From contig NZ_FZOH01000004.1 in NCBI RefSeq assembly GCF_900188205.1, positions 338,955-402,954 of the forward strand: DNA of 64,000 bases. Direction: 5' to 3'. The position numbers were made by a program, and so were the translations under genes. Positions 23,856-32,077 of the stretch are shown in pieces (position 1 is the stretch's first letter; every line of letters starts with the position of its first letter). This stretch comes from Geodermatophilus saharensis. GTDB lineage: Bacteria > Actinomycetota > Actinomycetes > Mycobacteriales > Geodermatophilaceae. The notes under the pieces are model-generated. The model searched no databases and was not told the origin of the DNA. It worked only from the letters and a program-made list of their open reading frames with translations.

Positions 23856-24833
23856 TCACCGGGTCGTGTACGGCCCGGTCGACTCCGCGTGGTAGCCCTT
23901 GGCGCCGACGGTGAGCGCCAGCTCGCTGCGCGGCGGGCGGCCCGCGGCGAGCAGGTCGAGGGCGGCGCGGAAGTCGTACGCGGGCGTCCAGCCGAGGTCG
24001 GCACGGGCGGCGTCGTTGACGTAGACCCGGTCGATCGAGGGGAACAGCCGCCAGCCCAGCCGCGCGTACAGCTCGGGGGCGTCGGGGACGAGCCGGGCGA
24101 CGACGGCGGGCGCGTCGGTGCGCAGCCCGGCGAGGTCCTCGCGGCGGAACGGCGTGGTCGCGCTGACGACGTAGCGGCCGAACCCGAGCGCGGGCGCCCG
24201 GTCGAGGGCGGCCCGGTGCGCCGAGACCACGTCGGCGAGGTCCACGCGCCGGAACAGCAGCTCGTTGACCTTGACGTTGTCGTCGTCGTAGGCGGCGCGG
24301 ACGGCGTCGGCGTCGTCGCCCTCGGGGAAGAACCGGGAGGTGCGCAGCACGACGACGGGCAGGCCGGTGTCGCGGGCGAGGAGCTCGCAGAGGTCCTCGG
24401 CGGCGACCTTGGTGGCGCCGTAGACGTTCCTCACCCGCGGGGCCACCGCCTCGGTGATCCACGCGGCGGGCTCCCCCGGCGCCGGGGTCAGCGCGCGGCC
24501 GAACGCGGAGGTGGTGCTGGTGACCACCACCCGCCCCACGCCGGCGGCCACCGCCTCCTCGAGCACCGTCAGCGTGCCGGTGACGTTGGTGTCGACGAAC
24601 GCCTGTCGGTCGTGGGTGCCGACGTGCGGCTTGTGCAGCGTGGCGGTGTGCACCACGGCCTGCGCGCCGGCCAGCGCCGCGCGGACGGCGGGCCGGTCCC
24701 CCACCGAGGCGACGACATCGGTCCACGGCGAGGGCAGCAGGTCCAGGCCGACGACGTCGTCACCGGCGGCGCGCAGCACGCGGACCAGCGCCTCGCCGAG
24801 GTGGCCCGAGCTGCCGGTGACCAGGACGCGCAC
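23856..24833 (-). CDS. NAD-dependent epimerase/dehydratase
   Basis: The 325-aa extended SDR has the Rossmann motif [14 protein letters not shown] (residues 3-16), an acidic Asp after beta-2 (VVGLDLL) for NAD, and the catalytic VYGATK with Thr/Ser in [10 protein letters not shown]. The C-terminal substrate region ([20 protein letters not shown]) is like nucleoside-diphosphate-sugar epimerases. It starts with GTG 24833. No sugar genes are adjacent, so the substrate could be a sugar nucleotide or a steroid-like alcohol. Confidence 0.85.
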   Translation of the reverse strand: MRVLVTGSSGHLGEALVRVLRAAGDDVVGLDLLPSPWTDVVASVGDRPAVRAALAGAQAVVHTATLHKPHVGTHDRQAFVDTNVTGTLTVLEEAVAAGVGRVVVTSTTSAFGRALTPAPGEPAAWITEAVAPRVRNVYGATKVAAEDLCELLARDTGLPVVVLRTSRFFPEGDDADAVRAAYDDDNVKVNELLFRRVDLADVVSAHRAALDRAPALGFGRYVVSATTPFRREDLAGLRTDAPAVVARLVPDAPELYARLGWRLFPSIDRVYVNDAARADLGWTPAYDFRAALDLLAAGRPPRSELALTVGAKGYHAESTGPYTTR

Positions 24834-24875
24834 GGCCCCACCCTGGCACGGTCGCGGCGGAGCACCGCCGGCCCG

Positions 24876-25480
24876 TCAGGCCCCTCGTCCGGCGCCGGCG
24901 GGGAGCGGGCCCGGCAGGGCGGCGGCCGAGCCGACGACGTGGTCGACGAGGCCGTACTCGACGGCCTCCTGCGCGGTGAACCAGCGGTCGCGGTCGGAGT
25001 CGCGCTCGATCTCCTCGACGCTGCGCCCGGTGTGCCGGGCCTGCAGCTCGTCGACCTCGCGCTTGAGGCGCCGCAGCAGGTCGGCCTGGACGGCGACGTC
25101 GGACTGCACGCCGCCGATCCCGCCGGAGGGCTGGTGCACGAGGATCCGCGTGTGCGGCAGGGTGAACCGCTTGCCCGGCGTGCCGGCGGTGAGGAGGACT
25201 GCCCCATCGAGGCCGCCATCCCGAAGGCGTAGGTGGCGACGTCGCAGCCGAGGGACCGCATGGTGTCGTAGACGGCCAGCCCGGCGGTGACCGAGCCACC
25301 GGGTGAGTTGACGTAGAGGTGCACGTCCCGGCGCGGGTCGTCGGCCGCCAGGAGCAGCATCTGGGCGCACAACTGGTTGGCGACGTCGTCGTCGACCGCG
25401 GTGCCGAGGACCACGATGCGCTCCTGCAGCAGGCGGTCGAGGACGGCGTCCTGCAGGACGGGGGAGCCGTTCGTCGTCAT
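24876..25480 (-). pseudogene. ClpP protease paralogue with a one-base frameshift next to the active-site Ser
   Basis: From the ATG at 25480 the frame gives a normal ClpP N-terminal half ([20 protein letters not shown], then [20 protein letters not shown]) up to [11 protein letters not shown] with catalytic Ser91. It then degenerates. The C-terminal half continues in another frame: [20 protein letters not shown], then [13 protein letters not shown] with the catalytic His, and [20 protein letters not shown] with the Asp. One base is missing near 25198: the usual MGQFLLTAG would be restored by an extra A on the + strand. The full product would be about 201 aa with an intact triad. It is not beside clpX or the usual clpP1P2 pair. 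It may be a genuine pseudogene, a programmed shift or an assembly error. Confidence 0.82.
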
Positions 25481-25606
25481 GGTCGTGACCTCCTGGGACC
25501 GTCGGGACCGGACGTCCCGCAGTCAATCGGGAGATCCCCGGGAATGCGCTCCGGAATGGCACGGTTTCGCCATTCGCGCAATTGTCGTGCCGACGGCGGA
25601 ACGGTG

Positions 25607-26371
25607 TCACCAGGGCAGCCGGCGGCCGTCCCGCAGGAAGTCGCCGGTGGTCCCGCCGGGCGGCAGGTCGACGGCGCGCAGGACGCCGGCGGCCGCGTCC
25701 TCCGCCGAGCGGCCGCCGGCGCCCCGCGCGTCGGTCGCCACCCAGCCGGGGCAGACCGAGTTGACCGCTATCCCCTCGCGGCCGAGCTCGGCGGCCAGCA
25801 TGCGGGTCAGCGCGTTGAGCGCCGCCTTGGAGACCCGGAACCCGGGCGCTCCCCCGCCCATGTTGGCCAGCGACCCCGCCTCGGCCGACACGTTGACGAC
25901 CCGGCCGGCGGCGCTGCGCCGCAGCAGCGGCAGGAAGGCCTGCGTGGCGCGCCAGGCGCCCAGCACGTCGACCTCCCACGCGTGCCGGACCACGTCCAGG
26001 TCCGCCGCGGCGGCGGTGCCCCGCACGTCGCGGGGGGCGCCGGCGTTGTTGACCAGGGCGTCGACGCGGCCGTGGCAGCGGTGCACCTCGTCCGCGGCCC
26101 GGCTGCAGCTCGCCGCGTCGGTCACGTCGAGCCGCACGACGTCGACGCGGACGCCGTCGTGCACCCGGAGCTCCCGGGCCGCGGCCCGGCCGAGGGCGAG
26201 GTCGCGCACCGCCATGACCGGGGTGTCGCCGCGCAGCGCGAGCCGCCGGACCAGCTCGCGGCCGATCCCGCGGTTGGCCCCGGTCACCACGACCACCGCG
26301 GGCCGGTCCGGCGGGTGCCCGGGCCGCGCCGTGGCGGATCCCGGGGCCACGGTGGGTCGTCCCTGCACCAC
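25607..26371 (-). CDS. SDR-family protein with catalytic Tyr replaced by Phe
   Basis: The 254-aa protein is a carbonyl-reductase-like SDR: VVVVTGANRGIGRELVRRLA (residues 25-44), LVNNAGAP and the Ser in VVNVSAEAGS (Ser162). The active-site YxxxK is read as GFRVSKAALN, i.e. Phe178 in place of Tyr, with Lys182 kept. The paralogue at 27456-28148 has the normal AYSVSK. Both end in the same way (VCPGWVATD, then FLRDGRRLPW or FFRDGRRIPW). Loss of the Tyr hydroxyl should impair hydride-transfer chemistry, so it may bind cofactor or ligand without turnover. It is divergent from a LysR gene that probably controls it. Confidence 0.85.
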   Translation of the reverse strand: MVQGRPTVAPGSATARPGHPPDRPAVVVVTGANRGIGRELVRRLALRGDTPVMAVRDLALGRAAARELRVHDGVRVDVVRLDVTDAASCSRAADEVHRCHGRVDALVNNAGAPRDVRGTAAAADLDVVRHAWEVDVLGAWRATQAFLPLLRRSAAGRVVNVSAEAGSLANMGGGAPGFRVSKAALNALTRMLAAELGREGIAVNSVCPGWVATDARGAGGRSAEDAAAGVLRAVDLPPGGTTGDFLRDGRRLPW

Positions 26372-26422
26372 GGCCCCTCCTGCCCCGCGCCCGGCCGGTC
26401 ACCGTCGGACGCTGCCAGTCCA

Positions 26423-26444
26423 GGACCTGTGGACCTGTCGGTCC
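26423..26444. promoter_or_regulatory. Repeat/palindrome in the SDR-LysR intergenic region
   Basis: GGACCTGT occurs twice in tandem (26423-26430, 26431-26438), and the second copy forms an inverted repeat GGACC-TGTC-GGTCC (26431-26444). It lies 27 bases before the LysR start and about 50 bases before the SDR start, where a LysR-type activator would bind. Confidence 0.45.
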
Positions 26445-26470
26445 AATGCCCGGCGTGATAGCACCTGGGC

Positions 26471-27421
26471 ATGGACGTGCACCTGCGCGATCTCCGGTAC
26501 TTCCTCGCGGTGGCCGACGAGCTGCACTTCACGCGGGCCGCGCAGCGGTTGTTCGTCTCGCAGCCGGCGCTCAGCCGGCAGATCCAGGTGCTCGAGCAGC
26601 ACGTCCGCGCACCGCTGTTCGCCCGCGGGCCCCGCGGGGTCAGCCTCACCGCCGCCGGCCGCGCCCTGGTCCCCTACGCGCGGTCGACGGTCGCGACGTG
26701 GGACGAGGCGCAGTCCGCCGTCGCCGAGGCGGTCGCCACCGACAGCCGGACGATCCGGGTCGGGATGAGCATCGGCGTCGGCCGGGGGCTGATCCCGGCA
26801 GCGGTCGAGGTGTTCGAGCAGCGCCACCCGGGCTTCACCGTCGAGTTCCAGCAGACGTCGTTCGACGACCGCACCGCCGGGCTGACGTCGGGCGCCACCG
26901 ACCTGGCGTTCTGCTGGCTGCCGCTGCCCGAGGACAGCGGCCTGCGCCACCGGGTGCTGCTGAGCGAGGAGCGGCACCTGGCCCTGCCCGTCTCCCACCC
27001 GCTCACGGCGCGGTCCGAGCTGACGATGGCCGACCTGTACGACGAGCCGTTCCTCGCCCTGCCCGAGTCCAACGGCAGCCTGCGCGACTACTGGCTCGCC
27101 GTCGACGCCCGCCACGGGCACCCCGTGCGGATCGGCGCCGTGGTGCACGGGCCCGAGGAGGCGGTGGAGGCGCTCGGCCGGGGTCTCGGGGTCGCGCTGA
27201 TCAGCGCCGGCAACGCCGAGATCTACCGCCGTCCGGAGTACGTCGTCCGTCCCGTCCGGGGGCTGCCGCCCGGTGAGCTCGCCATCGCCTGGCGGTCCGG
27301 CGACCCCCGCCCGGCGGTGCACGACTTCGTGCTCGCCTGCGTCGAGGCCGCCCGGCAGGTGCACCCCGCGGCCGACACGTCCGCCCGGGAGGCCGGTACC
27401 CCCACCGCCGCGGCCGGGTGA
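26471..27421 (+). CDS. LysR-family regulator (SDR neighbourhood)
   Basis: The 316-aa protein has a standard LysR DNA-binding domain (LRDLRYFLAVADELHFTRAA, then FVSQPALSRQIQVLEQHVRA) and a two-lobe effector domain from about residue 93 (RTIRVGMSIGVGRGLIPAAV) to 300. It is divergent from the Phe-variant SDR and convergent with a second SDR of the same subfamily, so both are candidate targets. The FWxDx-like effector residues do not point to a known ligand. The tail after ~300 is Ala/Thr-rich. Confidence 0.88.
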   Translation: MDVHLRDLRYFLAVADELHFTRAAQRLFVSQPALSRQIQVLEQHVRAPLFARGPRGVSLTAAGRALVPYARSTVATWDEAQSAVAEAVATDSRTIRVGMSIGVGRGLIPAAVEVFEQRHPGFTVEFQQTSFDDRTAGLTSGATDLAFCWLPLPEDSGLRHRVLLSEERHLALPVSHPLTARSELTMADLYDEPFLALPESNGSLRDYWLAVDARHGHPVRIGAVVHGPEEAVEALGRGLGVALISAGNAEIYRRPEYVVRPVRGLPPGELAIAWRSGDPRPAVHDFVLACVEAARQVHPAADTSAREAGTPTAAAG

Positions 27422-27455
27422 TCGGCACGGTGCCGGCCGGGACGCCGGCCCGCGG

Positions 27456-28148
27456 TCACCACGGGATGCGCCGCCCGTCGCGGAAGAAGCCGCCGCTGGG
27501 CCCGTCGTCGGGGACGTCGACGGCGAACAGGATGCTGGCCGCGCCGTCGGCCACCGGGCGCCCGCCCGCGCCGCCCATGTCGGTGGCCACCCACCCCGGG
27601 CAGACGGCGTTGACCAGCACCCGGCGGCGGCGCAGGTCCGCGGCGAGCTTGACGGTGAGCATGTCCAGCGCGGCCTTGGACACCGAGTAGGCCGGCGCTC
27701 CCCCCGCGCTCCCGGTCTCGCCGAAGGACCCCGCGCCGCTGGAGACGTTGACCAGGCGGCCGCCGGGCCGCAGCAGCGGGGCCAGCGCCACCGCCATCCG
27801 CCAGGCGCCCACCACGTTGACCGCCAGCGCCTCCTCGACGACGCGCAGGTCGGCGTCGGCCGCGCTCTGCCAGGTGTCGTAGTGGACGGCGGCGTTGTTG
27901 ACGAGCACGTCGACGCCGCCGTGCTCGGCCGCCAGCCAGGAGGCCAGCGCCCCGACGCTGGCGGGGTCGGCGACGTCGAGCCGCCGGACGACGACCGGGC
28001 CGGTCATCCCCCGGGCGGCCTCCTGCCCGCGGGCCTCGTCGCGGACCGCGAGCACGGTGGTCACCCCGCGGGCGGCGAGCCGGGCGGCCACCTCCCGGCC
28101 GATCCCGCGGTTGGCCCCGGTGACGACCGCGACGCCGCTGGTCCTCAC
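27456..28148 (-). CDS. SDR-family carbonyl reductase
   Basis: The 230-aa SDR carries VAVVTGANRGIGREVAARLA, VLVNNAAV, catalytic Ser in VNVSSGAGS and the normal AYSVSKAAL. The Arg after beta-2 (AVRDEARGQ) suggests NADP(H). It is closely similar to the SDR at 25607-26371 across its whole length, so the two are paralogues. It starts with GTG 28148, overlapping the stop of the NAD(P)H-binding gene (GTGA). It is last in a four-gene operon (hydrolase, 33-codon ORF, NAD(P)H-binding protein, this gene). Likely substrates are small carbonyl compounds. Confidence 0.87.
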   Translation of the reverse strand: MRTSGVAVVTGANRGIGREVAARLAARGVTTVLAVRDEARGQEAARGMTGPVVVRRLDVADPASVGALASWLAAEHGGVDVLVNNAAVHYDTWQSAADADLRVVEEALAVNVVGAWRMAVALAPLLRPGGRLVNVSSGAGSFGETGSAGGAPAYSVSKAALDMLTVKLAADLRRRRVLVNAVCPGWVATDMGGAGGRPVADGAASILFAVDVPDDGPSGGFFRDGRRIPW

Positions 28149-28681
28149 AGCGACCCCGCGACGGCGTCGGGGGTCAGGGCCGCCAGCGCCGTCGGCCAGC
28201 CGGTGTCGCCCTGCTCGAGCCGGACGCCGGTGGCCGGCTCGTCGGTCAGCCAGCCGGGCCGGACGACGGCGGGGTCGGCGCCGCTGGCCCGCAGCGCCTG
28301 CTCGCCCCGGGCCCGGGCCTCCGTCACGTGCGCCATGGCCGGGTGGGCCTGCGGCCGGGTGACGTAGATCTGGCTCACCAGCACCACCCGCAGGTCCCGC
28401 TCGGCCGCGGCGGCGGCCAGGGCGGCGACCCCGCGGTGCACCACCGTCTCGGCCCCGGCCGCGTCGTGGGGCGGCCCGACGCAGACCACGACGCCGTCGA
28501 CGTCCGCGAGGGCCGCCGGCCAGGTGGCGGGGTCGTCGAGGTCCCCGACGATCGTCCGGACACCGGCGGCCGGCCGGGGCCGGCGGCTGAGGACCGCGAC
28601 CGGCCGGCCGGCGGCGAGCAGCCGCTCGACCACCCGCCGGCCGGTGCGGCCCGAACCGCCGACGACGAGCGAGGTGCTCAC
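28145..28681 (-). CDS. NAD(P)H-binding atypical SDR (NmrA/YwnB-like)
   Basis: The 178-aa protein starts LVVGGSGRTGRRVVERLLAA, the glycine motif of atypical SDRs, followed by VLSRRPRPAAGVRTIVGDLD and VVLVSQIYVTRP. The late motif GEQALRASGADPAVVRPGWL is the usual YwnB/NmrA end. At 178 aa it is some 30 residues shorter than common relatives and stops just inside the next gene's start (GTGA overlap). It is flanked on both sides by GTGA junctions. Such proteins act as redox sensors or oxidoreductases; no catalytic YxxxK is visible. Confidence 0.82.
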   Translation of the reverse strand: MSTSLVVGGSGRTGRRVVERLLAAGRPVAVLSRRPRPAAGVRTIVGDLDDPATWPAALADVDGVVVCVGPPHDAAGAETVVHRGVAALAAAAAERDLRVVLVSQIYVTRPQAHPAMAHVTEARARGEQALRASGADPAVVRPGWLTDEPATGVRLEQGDTGWPTALAALTPDAVAGSL

Positions 28682-28779
28682 GACGGCCGGGTCCCGGACG
28701 GGGAGGAGGTGTCCGCGACCCGGTCGCCGGGGCCGGCGAGGACGCGGTGCGCGACGTCGGCGGCGGTCGGTGCGGTCAC
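28678..28779 (-). CDS. 33-codon ORF linked by GTGA overlaps on both sides
   Basis: The GTG at 28779 overlaps the stop of the alpha/beta hydrolase (GTGA), and the TGA at 28678 overlaps the GTG of the NAD(P)H-binding gene (GTGA). The peptide MTAPTAADVAHRVLAGPGDR continues VADTSSPSGTRPS. It resembles only the first helix of SnoaL/NTF2-like proteins, weakly. It may be a translational-coupling leader or the stub of a deleted gene whose ends kept the overlaps. Two exact 4-base overlaps argue that it is translated. Confidence 0.5.
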   Translation of the reverse strand: MTAPTAADVAHRVLAGPGDRVADTSSPSGTRPS

Positions 28780-29750
28780 GTCAGGTGCTCGGCGAGGTGG
28801 GCGCCGGCCAGGGACACCGCGCGGTCGACGTGCGCGCTGCTGTCGTAGAAGTCGAACTGGCTGCCCTCGCCCCAGTACTGGTCGATCGTCCCGTCCACCG
28901 AGACGGCGAACCGGTGCGCCCCCTGGGGGATGGCGGCGCTCTCGCTGTGCACCAGCAGCACCGGCTGCCGCACCTGCGGCGCCAGGGCGATCGGGTCGTA
29001 GGTGAGCCACCCCGGCCAGGCCATGACGGCGAAGCGGTTGGGCCACGCACGCACCGCGCCGCGCCGGGGGTTCTGGTAGAAGTCGACGTCGAAGGGCATC
29101 GCGGTCAGCGGGTCCCCGGCGCCCACCGCCGGTACGTAGGTCACCTCCCCGGTCGCCTCGAAGTGGCTGCGGGCGCGGGCGCCGGCGGCCATCCGCATCG
29201 CCACGCCCTCCGCGCCGCCATAGGTGTCCGCGACGATCCGCGCGTCGTGCAGCCAGGGCGCGACCAGCGCCAGCGCGCGCACCCGCGGGTCGGCGACGGC
29301 GTTGCTCACCGTGTATCCGGCCGACGCGCAGACGCCGAGCGCGCCGATCCGCTGCGGGTCGACGACGTCGGTGCGGCCGGCCAGGTAGCCGACCGCGTCG
29401 CCGATGTCGCGGGCCTTGAGCGCCGGCGACTCGTAGTCGCGCAGCGCTCCCCCGCTGGCCCCGTACCCCGTGTGGTCGAAGGCGAGGGTGGTGTGGCCCC
29501 GGGCGGCCAGCCGTGCGGCGTACCGGTCGGCCATCTGCTCCCGGACGCTGGTCCAGGTGCCGGTGACCACCACGCCGGGCAGGGGCCCGTCCGCGTCCTC
29601 CGGCCGGTACAGCACCCCGGCGAGCGGGACGCCGTGGGCGGGGAAGACGACGGCCTCGGCGGTCACGCCGTCCGCGCGGCGGCGCAGCTCGTCGCGGACT
29701 CGGGCCGGCGCGACGTCCTCGCGCACGGGCATCGGGGGCGCACTGGTCAT
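28776..29750 (-). CDS. Alpha/beta hydrolase with Cys-type nucleophile elbow
   Basis: The 324-aa protein is related to the dienelactone-hydrolase/YcjY-like group: VVFPAHGVPLAGVLYRPEDA, GVVVTGTWTSVREQMADRYA, then LAFDHTGYGASGG. The elbow reads GALGVCASAGYTVSN, so the nucleophile position is Cys (G-x-C-x-S-x-G) rather than Ser, as in dienelactone hydrolases. PVLLVHSESAAIPQGAHRF carries the late strand with the acid region. The ATG at 29750 has GGAGAGT upstream. It is first in an operon with the 33-codon ORF and two dehydrogenase-like genes. It may process lactones or haloesters; the substrate is unknown. Confidence 0.85.
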   Translation of the reverse strand: MTSAPPMPVREDVAPARVRDELRRRADGVTAEAVVFPAHGVPLAGVLYRPEDADGPLPGVVVTGTWTSVREQMADRYAARLAARGHTTLAFDHTGYGASGGALRDYESPALKARDIGDAVGYLAGRTDVVDPQRIGALGVCASAGYTVSNAVADPRVRALALVAPWLHDARIVADTYGGAEGVAMRMAAGARARSHFEATGEVTYVPAVGAGDPLTAMPFDVDFYQNPRRGAVRAWPNRFAVMAWPGWLTYDPIALAPQVRQPVLLVHSESAAIPQGAHRFAVSVDGTIDQYWGEGSQFDFYDSSAHVDRAVSLAGAHLAEHLT

Positions 29751-29873
29751 GCCACTCTCCACGGCGAGGGGGAGGACGGTGCGGTGGCGGACCACCGAGG
29801 GGGGCGCCGTCCACGGTCGCGCGCGGCCGCGCGGCGGACCAATACCGAACCCGATCGGCTCCCGCTATGCCAC

Positions 29874-29898
29874 ACGGCACGGCACGGCACGGCACGGC
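29874..29898. repeat. Five tandem copies of ACGGC
   Basis: A perfect (ACGGC)5 tract lies between the divergent hydrolase and antiporter genes, 124 bases upstream of the hydrolase start and 124 bases upstream of the antiporter start. Tracts of 5-base units can change length by slippage and alter promoter spacing. Confidence 0.9.
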
Positions 29899-30021
29899 TG
29901 TCGGCGTCCGCGGCAGCGCCCACGTGCGCGAGCAGGTACCGCGCGCGGAACCGGTGACGGGAACCGGGGGTCTGCGCCAGGATGTGCCGCCGCTCAGCCC
30001 CCCACCTCGCCGGAGACCCCC

Positions 30022-31365
30022 ATGCCCGCACCATCCCTGCCCGGGGACCAGGTGATCGCCTTCGTCCTGCTGGACATCGCGATCATCCTGATCGCCGCCC
30101 GCGTCGTCGGCAGCCTCGCCCTGCGGATCGGCCAGCCCCGCGTCGTCGGGGAGATCGTCGCCGGGGTCCTGCTCGGCCCCTCCCTGCTCGGGGCCACGAC
30201 GTTCGTCTGGGACGACGCCCCCGCCTTCCTGGCCTGCGACCGGTCCCTCCCCGAGGGAGTGGCCCCGAGCATCAGCTCGTGCCTGTTCCCCGCTCAGGCG
30301 CAGAGCGGGTTGAGCCTGCTGGGCACGATCGCCCTGGTCCTGTTCATGTTCCTGGTGGGGCTGGAGCTCGACACCGACCGCCTGCGTGGCCGGGCCGCCG
30401 GCATCGTCACCGTCGCCGTGGGGGTCGTGGCCATCCCGGTCGCGCTGGGGTTCCTCATCGCGCCGGTCCTCTTCACCGACCGGTTCACCGGCGTCGGCGA
30501 TCCGTCCCGGATCGGCTTCACGCTCATGGTGGGCGCGATGCTGGCGGTGACCGCCTTCCCGGTGGCCGCGCGCATCCTCCAGGAGAAGGGGCTGGCGACC
30601 TCCCCGCTCGGCATCGTCGGCATCGCGGCGGCGGCGCTGGTCACCATCCTCATGTTCCTCACGGTGGGCGTCGCCCGGGGCGTGGCGACCGGGGAGCCGT
30701 CGTCGTCGCACCTGTGGCGGCTGACGGGGACGCTGGCCTTCCTCGCGGTGATGTGGCTGGTCGTCCGGCCGGCACTGGCACGGGTGTTCAGCGGTGACAA
30801 GGTGGCCGACCCGCTGACCGGCACCCAGTTCGCCGTCGTCCTGGGCGTGGTCGTGCTGGCCGCCTACGCCGCCGACCGGATCGGCATCCACGCGCTCGTC
30901 GGCGGCTTTGTGGCCGGCCTGGTCGTGCCGCGCCACGCGGTCCTCACCACGGCGCTGACCTCCCGGCTCTCCGACGTGGCGATCGTGTTCCTGCTGCCGA
31001 TCTTCCTGGCCTACAGCGGACTGCGCACCGACTTCACCACGCTGACCTGGGCCGCGCTGCCCGGCATCGCGCTGTTCGTGGTCGTGGCCGTCGTCGGCAA
31101 GTGGGGCGGGGCCCTGGTCAGCGGGCGCCTCGGCGGGCTGTCCTGGAGCGAGAGCAACGCGCTGGGCATCCTGATGAACTGCCGCGGCCTGATGGTGCTC
31201 GTCGCCGCCCTGGTGGCGCTCAACGCCGGGGTCATCAGCCCCCAGCTGCAGGTCGGCGCGGTGGTCATGGCGCTGATCACCACCGGGATGACCGGCCCGC
31301 TGGTCGACCGGTTCCTGGGCCGCCCGGACCAGCAGCCGGCCGCCCGGGCGGTCGAGGTCGGCTGA
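30022..31365 (+). CDS. Cation:proton antiporter, Kef/CPA2 type
   Basis: The 447-aa membrane protein has about 12 hydrophobic segments and the marks of CPA2 transporters: VVGEIVAGVLLGPSLLG in TM2, LFMFLVGLELDTDRLRGRAA, MLAVTAFPVAARILQEKGLA around the discontinuous helix and ALVGGFVAGLVVPR. It lacks the C-terminal NAD-binding (KTN) domain of KefB/C, so it is a membrane-domain-only form, probably exchanging Na+ or K+ for H+. The luminal loop after TM2 (CDRSLPEGVAPSISSCLFPA) has two cysteines that could pair. The ATG at 30022 has GGAGA at 30012-30016. Confidence 0.9.
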   Translation: MPAPSLPGDQVIAFVLLDIAIILIAARVVGSLALRIGQPRVVGEIVAGVLLGPSLLGATTFVWDDAPAFLACDRSLPEGVAPSISSCLFPAQAQSGLSLLGTIALVLFMFLVGLELDTDRLRGRAAGIVTVAVGVVAIPVALGFLIAPVLFTDRFTGVGDPSRIGFTLMVGAMLAVTAFPVAARILQEKGLATSPLGIVGIAAAALVTILMFLTVGVARGVATGEPSSSHLWRLTGTLAFLAVMWLVVRPALARVFSGDKVADPLTGTQFAVVLGVVVLAAYAADRIGIHALVGGFVAGLVVPRHAVLTTALTSRLSDVAIVFLLPIFLAYSGLRTDFTTLTWAALPGIALFVVVAVVGKWGGALVSGRLGGLSWSESNALGILMNCRGLMVLVAALVALNAGVISPQLQVGAVVMALITTGMTGPLVDRFLGRPDQQPAARAVEVG

Positions 31366-31403
31366 CCCGGCCGCGCCGCCCCGGCGCGATCCCGCCCGCA
31401 CCG

Positions 31404-31440
31404 CACCGGCCCGGCCCCTCGACGAGGGACCGGGCCGGTG
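31404..31440. terminator. Hairpin terminator after the antiporter
   Basis: CACCGGCCCGGCCCCTC (31404-31420) pairs with GAGGGACCGGGCCGGTG (31424-31440) with one mismatch and a 3-base loop, 38 bases after the antiporter stop. A near-copy occurs at 32002-32040. Confidence 0.8.
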
Positions 31441-31516
31441 GCACGTCCGGGCCCCGTCGTCGGGCGACGGCCCTTCGCCTCTGCCCGTGCGTCCGGGCCG
31501 GCGGGAGGGTCGGTCC

Positions 31517-31993
31517 ATGCGCCAGCAGCTGCGTTCGGTCCGAGCCGGGGTGGTCACGGTCCTCGGCGTCGTCCTGCTCACCTCGTGCTCCGGCGACGAG
31601 GAGGGCTCCGGCGACGGCGGTGGGTCCGCCGCCGACACCCCGGCGACCAGCTCCCCCGCGGAGGAGACGACAGCCGGGGACGACTTCTGCACCCAGGCCG
31701 AGGACCTCGACCAGCGGGTCGAGACGGCGCTGGAGCAGTCGGACCGTGACGAGTCGATCCCCGACGTCTTCCGTCAGCTCGCCGAGGAGATGCAGGGCAT
31801 CACCGCGCCGGACGCCATCGCCGCCGACTGGGACACCATGCGGTCCGGACTGGAGCGGATGGCCGACGCGGTGGCCGACCTCGACCTCGGCGACGCCGAC
31901 TCCGTGGCCGCCCTGGAGGACGCCGGCAGCGGGCTGGAGGACGCGAGCGACCACGTCGAGACCTACCTGCGCGACGAGTGCGGCATCGGCTGA
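31517..31993 (+). CDS. Small lipoprotein of unknown function
   Basis: The 158-aa product has a lipoprotein signal with lipobox LLTSC (VVTVLGVVLLTSCSGDEEGS, Cys ~ residue 25). A Gly/Ser/Thr-rich linker follows, then a mature helical domain (FCTQAEDLDQRVETALEQSD, then QLAEEMQGITAPDAIAADWD) with two Cys (DDFCT and RDECG) that may form a disulfide. This resembles the many actinobacterial extracytoplasmic lipoproteins with a helical bundle and no known ligand. The ATG at 31517 (rather than one at 31487) places the signal peptide correctly. It has a hairpin on each side and is its own transcription unit. Confidence 0.8.
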   Translation: MRQQLRSVRAGVVTVLGVVLLTSCSGDEEGSGDGGGSAADTPATSSPAEETTAGDDFCTQAEDLDQRVETALEQSDRDESIPDVFRQLAEEMQGITAPDAIAADWDTMRSGLERMADAVADLDLGDADSVAALEDAGSGLEDASDHVETYLRDECGIG

Positions 31994-32001
31994 CCCGGAC
32001 G

Positions 32002-32040
32002 CCACCGGCCCGGCCCCTCGGGGAGGGACCGGGCAGGTGG
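32002..32040. terminator. Hairpin between the lipoprotein gene and nrdJ, near-copy of the 31404 hairpin
   Basis: CCACCGGCCCGGCCCCTC (32002-32019) pairs with GAGGGACCGGGCAGGTGG (32023-32040) with two mismatches. It lies in the 84-base gap between convergent genes. The core of both arms is shared with the hairpin 600 bases upstream. Confidence 0.75.
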
Positions 32041-32077
32041 ACGACCGGTCAGCGGCGGGGAGGCCCCGCCGGCCGGG

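Noticed and set aside
25520..25600. ClgR-type operator upstream of the clpP paralogue (GCGAA repeats)
   Set aside because: The repeats are direct rather than inverted and do not match the known inverted ClgR site well enough.
28682..31692. Very long minus-strand open frame across the antiporter gene
   Set aside because: High GC leaves the opposite strand open. Its translation is Gly/Arg/His/Asp-rich without family features, while the plus strand encodes a clear antiporter.
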